64,000 nucleotides of DNA from Brevibacillus humidisoli (GCF_020923435.1 NZ_CP087263.1:2127970-2191969); one strand, 5' to 3'. Shown: positions 35,244 through 44,313, numbered from the stretch's first letter. Notes: generated by a model not told the origin, from the letters alone. Made by a program: numbers and translations.

Positions 35244-36284
35244 TTATTTCTTGAACACATCAGGATACAAGAGCGAAGGGGCTTGCTCTACAATCAGTTT
35301 GGCGGCAAGCGGACCGCGCCCACGCGACCAGATGTTGCGATCTACTTCGTAGGTACGTTCGTTTTGCACTGCATCCAGCTTGGACCACACGGGGTTTCCA
35401 TTCATTTTTTCACTGATCAGATCATCCTTTTTGGACATCAGAAACAGCACTTGTGGATTTAGTTCAATCAGTTTCTCCAGATTCAGCTTCACAAAGCGGC
35501 TTTCACTAGCGTACTCTTTATTCTCTTCGGTCATCTCTTCACCGGTTAACATACTCTGTTTCAAGGCATAGTCAGCGCCGAGCGATGTCAAAATGGAACC
35601 GACAAACGAATTGTCCAGCCACATCGAGTAAGCATCGCCAATCAGGAACATCCCCAGTGCCGAGACGCCCCCTGGCGTTTTTTGCTTCACTTCGTCCAGT
35701 TTCGCTTCAAAATCGCGGACAAACGCTTCCGCCTCATCCTTTTTGCCCAAGATGTCGCCAAGCAGGACGTGGTGCTCCATCGCCTCCTGCCAGGAATTAG
35801 CGCGGAATGAGATGGTCGGTGCAATTTTTTTCAACTCGTCCATGATCGGGCCAGCATAATTATCTTCAACGACAATCAAGTCTGGTTCCAGAGACAGGAT
35901 CGTCTCCAGGTTGGGTTCGCGTCGATCTCCGACAGAGGTGCTGTTCTTCAAACCTTCTTGCAAATACTCCGGAACACCTGTTGGAGGAAGAGCCATGCCG
36001 ACCGGCTCAATTCCAAGCGCAACCATCGAGTCAAGCGACTGGATGCTGAGGCCTACGACGCGCTTCGGTACCCCTGTGATGGTAAACTCTCCGTTGGGAG
36101 TTTGAAAGGTACGTTGCTCCTGACCGGTGTTTTCCATTTGCTGTGTCTGGGTGCCCGACTCTCCGGCAGCGGAGCCTGAGGTGGATGAATCCTGTCCGGC
36201 CTGTCCTCCACACCCTGCGAGAACCGTTATCCCGAAGAACAGAGCCAACAGCAAGGTGGTCCACGTTTTTGTCTGCTTTTTCAT
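35244..36284 (-). CDS. Iron-siderophore ABC transporter substrate-binding lipoprotein
   Basis: 346 residues. The signal peptide ends in LAG-Cys25, a lipobox, so the protein is tethered to the outer membrane face. A FecB/BtuF-type fold follows: KRVVGLSIQSLDSMVALGI, EPDLIVVEDNYAGP, and NPQVLFLMSKKDD in the C-terminal lobe. A Thr/Ser/Gln-rich linker (about 30-55) follows the anchor. It begins the operon behind a Fur box. No ATPase gene is in the window, so one elsewhere must serve the transporter, as YusV does for Feu in B. subtilis. Confidence 0.93.
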   Translation of the reverse strand: MKKQTKTWTTLLLALFFGITVLAGCGGQAGQDSSTSGSAAGESGTQTQQMENTGQEQRTFQTPNGEFTITGVPKRVVGLSIQSLDSMVALGIEPVGMALPPTGVPEYLQEGLKNSTSVGDRREPNLETILSLEPDLIVVEDNYAGPIMDELKKIAPTISFRANSWQEAMEHHVLLGDILGKKDEAEAFVRDFEAKLDEVKQKTPGGVSALGMFLIGDAYSMWLDNSFVGSILTSLGADYALKQSMLTGEEMTEENKEYASESRFVKLNLEKLIELNPQVLFLMSKKDDLISEKMNGNPVWSKLDAVQNERTYEVDRNIWSRGRGPLAAKLIVEQAPSLLYPDVFKK

Positions 36285-36356
36285 GTTGTCATCTCTCCCA
36301 TGCTTATGTAGTAGTTCAGGTTCTTTCCCAGTCTGATACCGTCAGAAATGAGTAGT

Positions 36357-36382
36357 TGAAAATGATAATGAATATCATTTCG
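36357..36382 (-). promoter_or_regulatory. Fur box
   Basis: An inverted repeat AAATGATA (36360-36367) and TATCATTT (36373-36380) around ATGAA closely matches the 19-bp Fur consensus. It lies 76 bases upstream of the substrate-binding gene and should repress the operon when iron is plentiful. Confidence 0.82.
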
Positions 36383-36477
36383 TAAAATTACAAGTACGAT
36401 AGTACCTCATTCTGCGACCTCTGTCTAGCCCCAATTGAGAAAAGCACATCGCGTTGCATGTACGATTTTATCCAAAA

Positions 36478-36534
36478 CAAAAAGAGCTGGGTTCCTCCTC
36501 GCTCCTTAAGAAGAACCCCAACTCTTTTTTATCC
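36478..36534 (-). terminator. efp terminator
   Basis: Minus strand: AAAAAGAGTTGGGGTTC pairs with GAACCCAGCTCTTTTT around an 18-base loop, followed by GTTTTGG. Confidence 0.8.
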
Positions 36535-36545
36535 TGTGAGTCACC

Positions 36546-37106
36546 TTATGCGCGAGATACGTACGCTTCCGAACGCGTATCGATGATCAGCTTGTCGCCT
36601 TCGTTGACGAACAGCGGTACGTTGACCACAAATCCGGTTTCCAGCGTCGCTTTTTTGGTGGCGCCGGTAGCTGTGTCACCTTTGACCCCAGGCTCACATT
36701 CGGTTACGACCAACTCTACGGTGTTGGGCAGTTGAATCCCGATCGTCTCGCCGTTGTACTGCATGACCTGCACGTTCATGTTTTCCTTGAGGAAATTCAG
36801 TTCACGCTCGATCTGACTGCGAGGAAAGGTAATCTGCTCAAACGTTTCCGTATTCATAAACGTAAACTCGTCGCCACTCCCGTAGAGATACTGCATCGTG
36901 CTCGTCTCAATGCGGGCCGGGTTTACTTTTTCACCGCCACGGAAGGTCATCTCGGTTATATTTCCGTTGCGCAGATTGCGCAGTTTGGAGCGTACAAAAG
37001 CCGCGCCTTTTCCTGGTTTCACGTGTTGAAACTCAACTACTTGGTAGATGTTGCCATCCACTTCGATCGTCAAGCCAGTACGAAAATCGTTTACGGATAT
37101 CATCAC
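36546..37106 (-). CDS. efp: Elongation factor P
   Basis: 186 residues; the standard 185 if the second ATG is used. Three beta-barrel domains, with Lys32 (counted from MISVNDF) in the [11 protein letters not shown] loop, the residue that carries the modification in Bacillus EF-P. It enters ribosomes stalled on polyproline and restores peptide bond formation. A GGAGG site lies six bases from the first ATG and nine from the second; the second matches the family N-terminus. It directly follows the yqhT peptidase, as in B. subtilis. Confidence 0.97.
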   Translation of the reverse strand: MMISVNDFRTGLTIEVDGNIYQVVEFQHVKPGKGAAFVRSKLRNLRNGNITEMTFRGGEKVNPARIETSTMQYLYGSGDEFTFMNTETFEQITFPRSQIERELNFLKENMNVQVMQYNGETIGIQLPNTVELVVTECEPGVKGDTATGATKKATLETGFVVNVPLFVNEGDKLIIDTRSEAYVSRA

Positions 37107-37145
37107 AAGCCTCCTAAACAGAACAATAACAGCAATATTATAAAC

Positions 37146-38219
37146 TTAGACGGGCAGGATGAGCAACTCTTTTGTTGATCTCGTCAAAATCTCACAACCG
37201 TTTTCCGTGATCACCACATCATCTTCAATCCGTACACCGCCCAAACCGCTGACGTAGATGCCGGGTTCGACGGTGACGAGCATGCCTGGCTGCAGCACAG
37301 TGGTGCTGCTCATAGCCAGACCCGGCGCCTCATGCACCTGTAGGCCCAGACCATGGCCCGTACTGTGGCCGAACTGCTCTGCATAGCCTGCCTCTGCAAT
37401 TACGTCCCGCGTCAAAGCGTCTGCTTCCCTGCCTGTCATCCCGGCGCGAATCTTTTCCACACCATTCCGCTGCGCCCGAAGGACGATTTCATAGATCTGC
37501 TTCATCTCCGGTTCCGGTTCGCCAACGGCAACTGTGCGGGTAATATCGGAGGAATACCCCTTGTACAAGGCACCGAAATCCATCGTGACCATCTCACCAG
37601 ACTGGATCGTTTTGTCGCTTGCCCTGCCGTGGGGCAGTGCGCCCCTCTCTCCAGACGCGACGATAATGTCAAACGCTGCAGCCTCCGCACCGTTTCGCTT
37701 CATGAAATACTCCAACTCCAGCGCTACATCGCGCTCGCGGATACCCGGTTTCAAATAAGATAATATGTGGGTGAACGCTTCATCGGCGATCCGCACAGCT
37801 TCCTTGACGATCGCTAGCTCCGATTCGTCTTTGATCATACGCAGTTGTTCAAACATCCCTTCGGTGGGAACCAGTTCAATCCCTTTGAAATGAGTGTTCC
37901 ATTCTTCGTAAAGGGCGAAGCTGACTGCCTGCTTCTCAAAGCCGAGCCGTTTTACCCCCATCGCCTGTAGTTGGGTGAATATGGCTCCCTTCTCATCCCG
38001 TTGGTGGTTGATTACCGTAAAATCAGGGGCTTCTGCCTGCGCCTGATCGATGTAGCGAAAATCTGTCAACAGCACAGCCTGATCCATGGACACAATCACA
38101 ACACCCGCTGAGCCCGTAAAACCGCTGATGTAGCGACGGTTCACAGCGTGACCGGTAATGATCGCGTCCAACTGTCTTTCTTTCAGGATCGCTCTTACTT
38201 TCTCAATTCGTCCCTTCAT
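37146..38219 (-). CDS. yqhT: Xaa-Pro aminopeptidase-like M24 peptidase (YqhT)
   Basis: 357 residues. A creatinase-like N-terminal domain (RRYISGFTGSAGVVIV) precedes the pita-bread catalytic domain with the five dimetal ligands in MDFGALYKGYSSDITRT (two Asp), GHSTGHGLGLQVHE (His), TVEPGIYV (Glu) and GVRIEDDVVI (Glu). It removes N-terminal residues before proline. It lies 39 bases upstream of efp, a conserved pairing that links proline peptide cleavage with the factor for proline-rich translation. Confidence 0.93.
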   Translation of the reverse strand: MKGRIEKVRAILKERQLDAIITGHAVNRRYISGFTGSAGVVIVSMDQAVLLTDFRYIDQAQAEAPDFTVINHQRDEKGAIFTQLQAMGVKRLGFEKQAVSFALYEEWNTHFKGIELVPTEGMFEQLRMIKDESELAIVKEAVRIADEAFTHILSYLKPGIRERDVALELEYFMKRNGAEAAAFDIIVASGERGALPHGRASDKTIQSGEMVTMDFGALYKGYSSDITRTVAVGEPEPEMKQIYEIVLRAQRNGVEKIRAGMTGREADALTRDVIAEAGYAEQFGHSTGHGLGLQVHEAPGLAMSSTTVLQPGMLVTVEPGIYVSGLGGVRIEDDVVITENGCEILTRSTKELLILPV

Positions 38220-38283
38220 ACTCCTCTCCCCCTTCGATCGATACGTCTTGCCGCTCTGTCAAACTGCCTGAGAAGCATCTCGA

Positions 38284-38739
38284 TTATGCACTTCCAACAG
38301 ACCTCTGTTGCAGATGCCGCACCAGCCCGCGTAGAGCCCACTCGTAGCCGCTGCTGCCCAGTCCGACGATTTGTCCCAATACGACTGGTGCAATCACAGA
38401 ACGATGCCGAAACTCCTCCCGAGCATGGACATTGGAGAGATGCACTTCAATCGTGGGCAGGTTGACCGCGGCGATCGCATCACGCAGGGCGTAGCTGTAA
38501 TGAGTAAAGGCACCTGGGTTGATAATGATGCCATCATGTACCCCTTTCGCCGAGTGGATCGCATCGATCAGTTCGCCTTCATGATTGGACTGTCGATGCG
38601 TGATCGAGCTGCCAACCTGCTCAGCCACCTGCGCCAGATGTGTTACGATATCGTCCAGCGTTTCGCGGCCGTAAACGTCCGGTTCCCGCATCCCCAACAA
38701 GTTTAGGTTGGGGCCATTCAGTACCAATAAGGAAACCAT
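38284..38739 (-). CDS. aroQ: 3-dehydroquinate dehydratase, type II
   Basis: 151 residues, the flavodoxin-like type II enzyme of the shikimate pathway. LLVLNGPNLNLLGMREPDVYG holds the catalytic Arg and Tyr loop; QSNHEGELID and IINPGAFTHYSYALRDAI, then IEVHLSNVHAREEFR, complete the site. It dehydrates 3-dehydroquinate. GGAGG precedes the ATG. The shikimate kinase at 55.3 kb acts two steps later. Confidence 0.96.
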   Translation of the reverse strand: MVSLLVLNGPNLNLLGMREPDVYGRETLDDIVTHLAQVAEQVGSSITHRQSNHEGELIDAIHSAKGVHDGIIINPGAFTHYSYALRDAIAAVNLPTIEVHLSNVHAREEFRHRSVIAPVVLGQIVGLGSSGYEWALRGLVRHLQQRSVGSA

Positions 38740-38806
38740 GGAAACCTCCCAGCAAGAGAATTTTTCCAGGTCATTTTACCATAACGTAGATGGGCTTGAA
38801 CAGGCG

Positions 38807-39271
38807 TCAGATCTCATCGAACCGCTCCGCCGTCAAGCTCAGTCCAATAAACAAGCCATAGGTTAGGAACCAGGCCAGTTCGGTGCTGAGCGTGTCTCCC
38901 TTCCACCGCCACATCTCAAACAAGAGACCAAACAAGAGAAACAATGCAGCCCCATACAGCACTCCACCCCACCACAGTTTGAACCGCGCAAATAAAATGG
39001 CATACACAAGCGTCGCTGCAAACGAGATCACAAACAAGACGATCAGTCCGATCACCGCTCCGGTGCTAGTCCCTTCAGAGGGCAAACCGACAAATGGCCG
39101 GGAGAAGACGTAGTTCCCATAGGGGGTAAAGTGAAAAAATGTCGCAACCATCCGCAGTATGGCCCAAACAATTGTAACACCTACCGATACCTCCATGATT
39201 TTCCTCCAATGGTTTGGTTCTACTCGGGTGTCACGTTCGCGCGGGGCCTGTTTTGATTTTGTCGCATACAC
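38807..39271 (-). CDS. yqhR: YqhR-like membrane protein
   Basis: 154 residues with a charged N-terminus and four hydrophobic segments (about 28-48, 73-96, 99-120 and 131-146). Position between aroQ and the divergent yqhQ is the same as for B. subtilis yqhR, and size fits. Start GTG 39271 has GAGGTG seven bases upstream. Function unknown. Confidence 0.82.
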   Translation of the reverse strand: MYATKSKQAPRERDTRVEPNHWRKIMEVSVGVTIVWAILRMVATFFHFTPYGNYVFSRPFVGLPSEGTSTGAVIGLIVLFVISFAATLVYAILFARFKLWWGGVLYGAALFLLFGLLFEMWRWKGDTLSTELAWFLTYGLFIGLSLTAERFDEI

Positions 39272-39406
39272 CTGTCATCACCTCGTTGGTAGTATGTGCA
39301 CGAACCCAACATTTTCACCAATCGGGATTGGAAAAAACAGCAATCTCCATGTAGCAGAGGAAAGGTGTTTACGCTACAATAAGGATTAGGAGGAAGGTGA
39401 TCTTTT

Positions 39407-40345
39407 TTGACGCAACAAAACGTACCCAGCTATGGTGGTCAGGCTGTCATCGAGGGAGTCATGTTCGGCGGCAAGCGTGTGACCATCACAGCGATTCGCA
39501 AAAAGAATCAAGATATTGCCTTTTTTGAAGAGCCGCGGAAGGAAATCAAGTGGACCAAACCCTTAAAAAAGATCCCGTTTGTGCGCGGAATCGTCGGTCT
39601 GATCGAAGCAAGCGCGAGCGGAGCGAAACACTTAAACTTCTCTACAGAGCAGTATAGTGCCGAATCAGATGAAGCAGGCAGTGAGGCGGGCCCGTCCAAA
39701 CTAACCCTGATCCTGGGTGTAGCAGTAGTCGGGGTGCTTTCGTTTTTGTTCGGCAAACTGCTGTTCACGGTGGTGCCTGCTCTGCTCGCCGGCTATCTGT
39801 TTGGTCATTGGATACCTAACGGAGTCTGGTCCAACCTGGTTGAGGGCGGGATCAAAATCATCTTGCTGCTCGCCTACATCCTCACGATCGCCCAGACACC
39901 GCTGATCAAACGGCTCTTCCAATATCACGGAGCGGAGCATAAAGTGATTAACGCGTTCGAAGCAGGGGTAGAATTAACAGTAAAAAACGTACAGCAGTTT
40001 TCCACGCTTCACTACCGCTGCGGCAGCAGCTTCATCATTTTCACCGTGCTCGTCGGCGTAGTGGTCTATTCGCTAGTGGACTACCAGACGATGTGGGAAC
40101 GCGTCGTCCAGCGTATCTACCTGCTGCCAGTGGTCATTGGTGTATCCTATGAAGTCCTGCAATGGACAAACCGCTTTCGCGATACACCTGTACTTCGTTT
40201 TCTCGGCTATCCTGGTTTGTGGCTGCAAAAAATTACGACGCGTGAACCAGACGACAGTCAGGTGGAAGTGGCGATCGCTTCCTTCCAGAAAATGCGTGAG
40301 AGCGATCAACTACTGACAGAAAACCGTTTTGCTTCAACCGGTTGA
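39407..40345 (+). CDS. yqhQ: YqhQ-like DUF1385 membrane protein
   Basis: 312 residues. NVPSYGGQAVIEGVMFGGKRV at the N-terminus, then FVRGIVGLIEASASG and, in the C-terminal half, YHGAEHKVINAFEAGVELT and LHYRCGSSFIIFTVLVGV are the DUF1385 signatures. About four or five membrane segments. TTG start at 39407 with AGGTG. Function not established; conserved next to the efp region in Firmicutes. It is divergent from yqhR and followed by the yqhP-like gene. Confidence 0.9.
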   Translation: MTQQNVPSYGGQAVIEGVMFGGKRVTITAIRKKNQDIAFFEEPRKEIKWTKPLKKIPFVRGIVGLIEASASGAKHLNFSTEQYSAESDEAGSEAGPSKLTLILGVAVVGVLSFLFGKLLFTVVPALLAGYLFGHWIPNGVWSNLVEGGIKIILLLAYILTIAQTPLIKRLFQYHGAEHKVINAFEAGVELTVKNVQQFSTLHYRCGSSFIIFTVLVGVVVYSLVDYQTMWERVVQRIYLLPVVIGVSYEVLQWTNRFRDTPVLRFLGYPGLWLQKITTREPDDSQVEVAIASFQKMRESDQLLTENRFASTG

Positions 40346-40378
40346 ACAAGCTTCTAATTCGTCCGAGGTGAGGCCCTT

Positions 40379-40726
40379 ATGTCCATGCGCATTCACCCGA
40401 TTATCCAGATCGTGCTGTTCTTTGCGATAATCGGCTTCATTGAACAATTGATCCGGGACCCGATCCAGACACTCCTGATCATTGGAATGACAGCACTGTT
40501 GCTCTTCTTTGTCAACAACTTCCTGAAGACAGGTCGCTTCCTGCCGGGCAAAACGTCTCCAGGGAAAAAGTCTTCATCGGGAACGAAACATATCAAACAT
40601 GCCCCACGGACACAGAAAAAAAGCACCGATCATGCCCGGAAGCAGTATCCGTTTCAGGTGATCGAAGGACAAAAAGGGAAGGAAGACGGCAAAAACAGCG
40701 AGCAGCGATCCAAGACCTATCATTGA
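40379..40726 (+). CDS. yqhP: YqhP-like SA1362-family protein
   Basis: 115 residues: two hydrophobic segments (about 8-24 and 28-47, with RDPIQTLL between), then a basic, Ser/Lys/Gln-rich tail of about 65 residues likely to be unstructured in the cytoplasm. Position after yqhQ and overall design match the SA1362 family (B. subtilis YqhP). GAGGTG precedes the ATG. Function unknown. A bidirectional terminator follows. Confidence 0.78.
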   Translation: MSMRIHPIIQIVLFFAIIGFIEQLIRDPIQTLLIIGMTALLLFFVNNFLKTGRFLPGKTSPGKKSSSGTKHIKHAPRTQKKSTDHARKQYPFQVIEGQKGKEDGKNSEQRSKTYH

Positions 40727-40747
40727 TCCATGCTCTCTGAATGGAAA

Positions 40748-40787
40748 ATAAGAGTGGCTGCTGTACTCAGCAGCCACTCTTGTTTTG
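40748..40787. terminator. Bidirectional terminator between yqhP and the patatin gene
   Basis: AAGAGTGGCTGCTG (40750-40763) pairs with CAGCAGCCACTCTT (40768-40781) around a four-base loop. T-rich tails follow on both strands (GTTTT and ATTTT). Confidence 0.87.
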
Positions 40788-41735
40788 GGCAGCAGGCGGA
40801 ACAGGCTGTCGAAACGCGGCTACGTATTTGTTAAAATCCCATGTCTGCAAAAACTGTTCCGCAGCTTTCCGGCCCGATCGATACATTTCCTCTCTTATCT
40901 GTGATGCGAGCGCAAACTGTGTTCCTCTGATTCCCTTGGTCGGTATGAAAATCGTACGCACTGCTGCAGCCTTTTCTACGAAAAGCCGGTCATGGGCATC
41001 CAGCATGGTGGTGACAAGTGCTTTGCTGTAGGAGATCAAACCGGTGATCCTGTTTTCAGGAGCAGGTGCTCTATCCATGTCGCTAGGTGACGGCGAACTG
41101 AGACGGAATCCGAATGTGGGCCAGCGCGGTTGCTCCACATCAAACAACCAAACGGGAAAATTACTCAGCAATCCGCCATCGACGGTATAGTGGGCTACCG
41201 CATTGGATGCCTTGCGAAGCAGGTAGGGTTGAAAGAAGTATGGAATGGAAGAACTCATCCGAACGGCACGAGCTATCGGGAATGTCTCCGGGTTTAGCTG
41301 AAAGTCGACTAAATCATCTGGCAGCACCAGCATCCGATTATCTGAGATGTCCGAAACGATTACCTTCAACTTCCCCGTGGGCAAATCACCAAACGTGCAG
41401 ATCCCTTTGCGCCGCAGCAAATCACCCACAAATCGCTCGATCGGCTGACCGGGATATAATCCTTTTTTGGTCAACAACTCCCAGGCAGGACCGATAAGCG
41501 GCACTCGCCGCAACCATCCACGCCGCACCAGCAGGGATTGATAGTTAAATCGCTCAAAAATGTGGTACAGTTCATGACTGGTGTATCCCGCACTCAGCAG
41601 GGCGGCAACAATCGAGCCGGCAGAGGTACCAGCTACTTTTTCCCATCTATATCCATGCTCCTCCATCACCTGGAGTGCACCAATAAAAGCAATCCCTTTT
41701 ACTCCCCCACCTTCAAAAACCGCATCCGCATTCAA
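40767..41735 (-). CDS. yqhO: Patatin-like phospholipase (YqhO-like)
   Basis: 322 residues from TTG 41735, which follows a GGGGGTGGAGG stretch at short spacing; the longer open frame to 42002 runs through mntR and is rejected. The patatin motifs are in order: EGGGVKGIAFIGAL as the oxyanion loop, the nucleophile Ser38 in GTSAGS, and DGGLLSNFP near residue 195 supplying the Asp of the dyad. A lipid acyl hydrolase, probably on membrane lipids. Located between mntR and yqhP as in B. subtilis. Confidence 0.9.
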   Translation of the reverse strand: MNADAVFEGGGVKGIAFIGALQVMEEHGYRWEKVAGTSAGSIVAALLSAGYTSHELYHIFERFNYQSLLVRRGWLRRVPLIGPAWELLTKKGLYPGQPIERFVGDLLRRKGICTFGDLPTGKLKVIVSDISDNRMLVLPDDLVDFQLNPETFPIARAVRMSSSIPYFFQPYLLRKASNAVAHYTVDGGLLSNFPVWLFDVEQPRWPTFGFRLSSPSPSDMDRAPAPENRITGLISYSKALVTTMLDAHDRLFVEKAAAVRTIFIPTKGIRGTQFALASQIREEMYRSGRKAAEQFLQTWDFNKYVAAFRQPVPPAAQNKSGC

Positions 41736-41800
41736 TCGCCTCCACCCCCTCTTCTTATCATAATCGGGTGAAGGTTTTCCTGTCTCATCCTTTTTGGCGC

Positions 41801-41829
41801 AAAAAAACACAGATCCTGACGATCTGTGC
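41801..41829 (-). terminator. mntR terminator
   Basis: Minus strand: CACAGATC pairs with GATCTGTG around GTCAG, followed by TTTTTTTG. Confidence 0.87.
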
Positions 41830-41838
41830 AAGCAAGGT

Positions 41839-42267
41839 CTATCCCTCCGCGCCCTCTTCTTCGCGGCGGATCCGCTGCAGCTCCGCCGCCCTTGCCGGAT
41901 CTTGCTGAAAGTACTGCACCAGGTATTCAATACAAGTAATCGATTCCCAACTGAGATGGTGCTCGATTCCTTCGACATCCTTGTAGATGTGTTCCTCGTC
42001 AACGCCGATCAGGCGTAGAAACTCTTCCAACAATGTGTGCCGGTCCACTAGACGCTTGCCAACTTTTTTCCCCTTTGGTGTCAGCACCAACCCACGGTAC
42101 TTTTCATACACCAGGTATTTGTCCTTGTCCAATTTCTGTACCATTTTCGTAACGGAAGATGGGTGTACTTCCAGTGCTTCGGCTATGTCGGAGACACGAG
42201 CGTAACCTTTTTCTTCAATCAAATTGTAGATTCTCTCCAAATAGTCTTCCATACTGGGTGTCGGCAC
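41839..42267 (-). CDS. mntR: Manganese transport regulator MntR
   Basis: 142 residues, the B. subtilis length. DtxR family: winged helix ([22 protein letters not shown]) and a metal-sensing dimer domain. All six B. subtilis metal ligands are present at the same numbers: Asp8, Glu11, His77, Glu99, Glu102 and His103; Asp8 favours a manganese rather than iron sensor. It represses manganese importers and activates exporters when Mn is bound. It is followed by its own terminator and lies beside yqhO, as in B. subtilis. Confidence 0.96.
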   Translation of the reverse strand: MPTPSMEDYLERIYNLIEEKGYARVSDIAEALEVHPSSVTKMVQKLDKDKYLVYEKYRGLVLTPKGKKVGKRLVDRHTLLEEFLRLIGVDEEHIYKDVEGIEHHLSWESITCIEYLVQYFQQDPARAAELQRIRREEEGAEG

Positions 42268-42481
42268 ACAAATCCCTCGTTTCTTTCAACCAATCTTGCC
42301 CAAAAGCATGTAAATTCATCATACCTTGTGACCACGCCAGGATCAAGGAAAACCTGTACTACTACAAAAGTTGCTGTTTTCTGTCATCATCCTGACGAGC
42401 CCGCTTCCATCACAACGAGCAGTTCTGAATGGGACAGTCCCACTCATACACTTGTACCAGTTCGGTAAAAGGATGATGCGG

Positions 42482-43504
42482 ATGAAAAACCAGGTATGGC
42501 AGATTGCCGGGATCTTCGCTTTCTCATCAGTAGGGGCCTCATACCTCGGTGGATGGGAAGTGCTTCACTTCTTTTCGTATTACGGCAGCTGGGGTATGCT
42601 TGGGCTGGTACTTGCCTCGTACAGCCTGGCTTGGGCCGGTTATCAGCTGATCAAACTTTGTCAGGAGCATGAGGTACAGGATATCGGCCAATTGCTGACG
42701 CTTCTGGTAGGTCACGCAGCAGCTCCAGCCTTCTCGATTGCCATCCATCTGATCGTACTCTTATTGACAGGTGGTGTCATGGCGCAATTGGCGGAAAAAC
42801 TGCAGGCAGCCGGCTTCCTCTCGTTTCTCGCAGCAGCTGCACTAATGGTGGTACTGGTTTGGCAGTTTGCTGAACGGATTGATTGGCAGCGCCTGATCGC
42901 ATGGATCAGTTGGCTGCCCATCGTCGGAATTGTGGTCCACAGTTCCTTTTTTCTCGATCTTCGTCCCATACCATTTCCCAGCTTATCGTATCAGTTAAAC
43001 CTGGGTTGGCTGTGGTCTGCGCTGCAGTACATCGGTCTTCATCTTTTGGTGCTTGCTATTGTCGCGATCATGCTGGCAAAACGCACGAACGACAACCGGT
43101 CGCTTCAACATGGGGTGATCTGGGGCGGGGGGATATTTGCTCTGCTGCTGTTGCTGGGGCACCTGGCCATCCTCTCTTACTGGCACGATGTGCACGATTC
43201 GCAAACACCGCTGTATGAAGTGTTTCACGAATCACTTGCCGCTGGTTTTCTGCTCTATCAGGCGTTGGACTGGCTGCATGCCCTGTTCACTGTCATCGTC
43301 TGGTTGTATTGTCTTACATCACTCTTGTCAGAACGTTTTGAGTTGAACCGAACCGCCCTTTTGCTTTCGTTTTGCGGGGCCATGCTGGCCGCCGCACTCC
43401 TGTGCGGCAGCCTGGATCCGCTTGTGCCCTTCACTTACGTAGCAGCTACCTTTTTGGGCTTGATCCTGTTTTTTCTGCTGCTCTGGAGGAAGCTTCGCGC
43501 ATGA
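42482..43504 (+). CDS. YkvI-like multi-pass membrane protein
   Basis: About 340 residues with ten or so membrane helices. The first, IAGIFAFSSVGASYLGGWEVLHFF, resembles the unwound first helix of LeuT-fold/APC-type carriers, and the overall pattern resembles the YkvI family. The start chosen is ATG 42482 with AAGGAT upstream; the 37 earlier in-frame codons have no ribosome site. A transporter of unknown substrate is the likely role. It is not in the equivalent B. subtilis region. Confidence 0.7.
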   Translation: MKNQVWQIAGIFAFSSVGASYLGGWEVLHFFSYYGSWGMLGLVLASYSLAWAGYQLIKLCQEHEVQDIGQLLTLLVGHAAAPAFSIAIHLIVLLLTGGVMAQLAEKLQAAGFLSFLAAAALMVVLVWQFAERIDWQRLIAWISWLPIVGIVVHSSFFLDLRPIPFPSLSYQLNLGWLWSALQYIGLHLLVLAIVAIMLAKRTNDNRSLQHGVIWGGGIFALLLLLGHLAILSYWHDVHDSQTPLYEVFHESLAAGFLLYQALDWLHALFTVIVWLYCLTSLLSERFELNRTALLLSFCGAMLAAALLCGSLDPLVPFTYVAATFLGLILFFLLLWRKLRA

Positions 43505-43600
43505 TGACGCAGTCGCTGTCCACAGCATGCTCAGTCCAGTCGCTGCCGCAGAGCCGTGCAGTCCCGACTGTTTGGGCAGGCGACCGTCAGATCCTTACAG

Positions 43601-43650
43601 GGATCATCTGGGATCATCTGGGATCATCAGGGATGTTCAGGGATGTTCAG
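43601..43650. repeat. Five tandem 10-bp repeats
   Basis: Two units GGATCATCTG, one GGATCATCAG and two GGATGTTCAG follow each other without spacers. The last unit contains the stop codon of the CBS-ACT gene on the minus strand. The array lies in the convergent gap to the YkvI-like gene. Confidence 0.95.
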
Positions 43651-44213
43651 TGATTGTCCAGCAGCGAAGTGACAACAAAGCCGCGCTGCTCCAAATCCTG
43701 CTTGATCCGCTCCCCACTCTCCGTTGATTTGTACTTGGTCAAGATGCGCCTCACCCCGTGATGTTTGGAGTCAAAGGAGATGCAAGAAACGACGTTGGCG
43801 TCATGCTTGACCAAAGTGGACATGATCTCCTGTAAAATCCCCTTACGCTCGTATTGGGCAATCACCATTCGGGTGGCAGCGATGTTCATGCCGAACGCCG
43901 ATTCCAGTTCAAGCTCGACATCTTTCCGCTTCAGGATCCCCAGGAAGTGGTTTGCTTCGTCAACGACAGGCACAAACGGGTAGCGGACGATGATCGGCAG
44001 TGCATCTTCAAACAGATGCTGCTCCGTGAGGGCGGGAACCCGTCTATCCACTCCTTCAGCAAGCGGCAATTGGATAAACTCCTCATAAGAACCACGAAAC
44101 AAGCCCTTCTCAAACAGCTCAAACAAACTCCGCTTGCTAAGCGCACCGTAAAAGGAACCATCATCCGCGACAACCGGAATGCTCCACAGCTGCTTTGCTT
44201 TCATCTGGTCCAA
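43647..44213 (-). CDS. CBS-ACT domain protein, possibly shortened at the N-terminus
   Basis: 188 residues. Two CBS motifs (KAKQLWSIPVVADDGSFYGALS and FEDALPIIVRYPFVPVVDEANHFLGIL, split by a linker) are followed by an ACT-like domain (ATRMVIAQYERKGILQEIMSTLV). Such proteins sense adenine nucleotides or amino acids. The usual first strand of CBS1 is missing: the frame upstream of ATG 44213 has only TTG 44222 as a start and meets TAG about 57 bases before the ATG, and no ribosome site is seen. It may be truncated or use a weak start. The stop lies in the 10-bp repeat array. Confidence 0.75.
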   Translation of the reverse strand: MDQMKAKQLWSIPVVADDGSFYGALSKRSLFELFEKGLFRGSYEEFIQLPLAEGVDRRVPALTEQHLFEDALPIIVRYPFVPVVDEANHFLGILKRKDVELELESAFGMNIAATRMVIAQYERKGILQEIMSTLVKHDANVVSCISFDSKHHGVRRILTKYKSTESGERIKQDLEQRGFVVTSLLDNH

Positions 44214-44313
44214 GGCTATCTTGACGTCCGTTAGAAGGATTGACCTTGTCGAATCCTTCTGCTATGTTGGATGAAGAAATAGCCAAGAAAAACAATATTC
44301 AGGGGGAGAAACC

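Noticed and set aside
41736-42002. N-terminal extension of the patatin frame
   Set aside because: It runs through mntR and its terminator; family proteins start just before the GGGVKG motif.
43601-43650. Short repeats as a CRISPR array
   Set aside because: Units are 10 bases with no spacers and no cas genes nearby.
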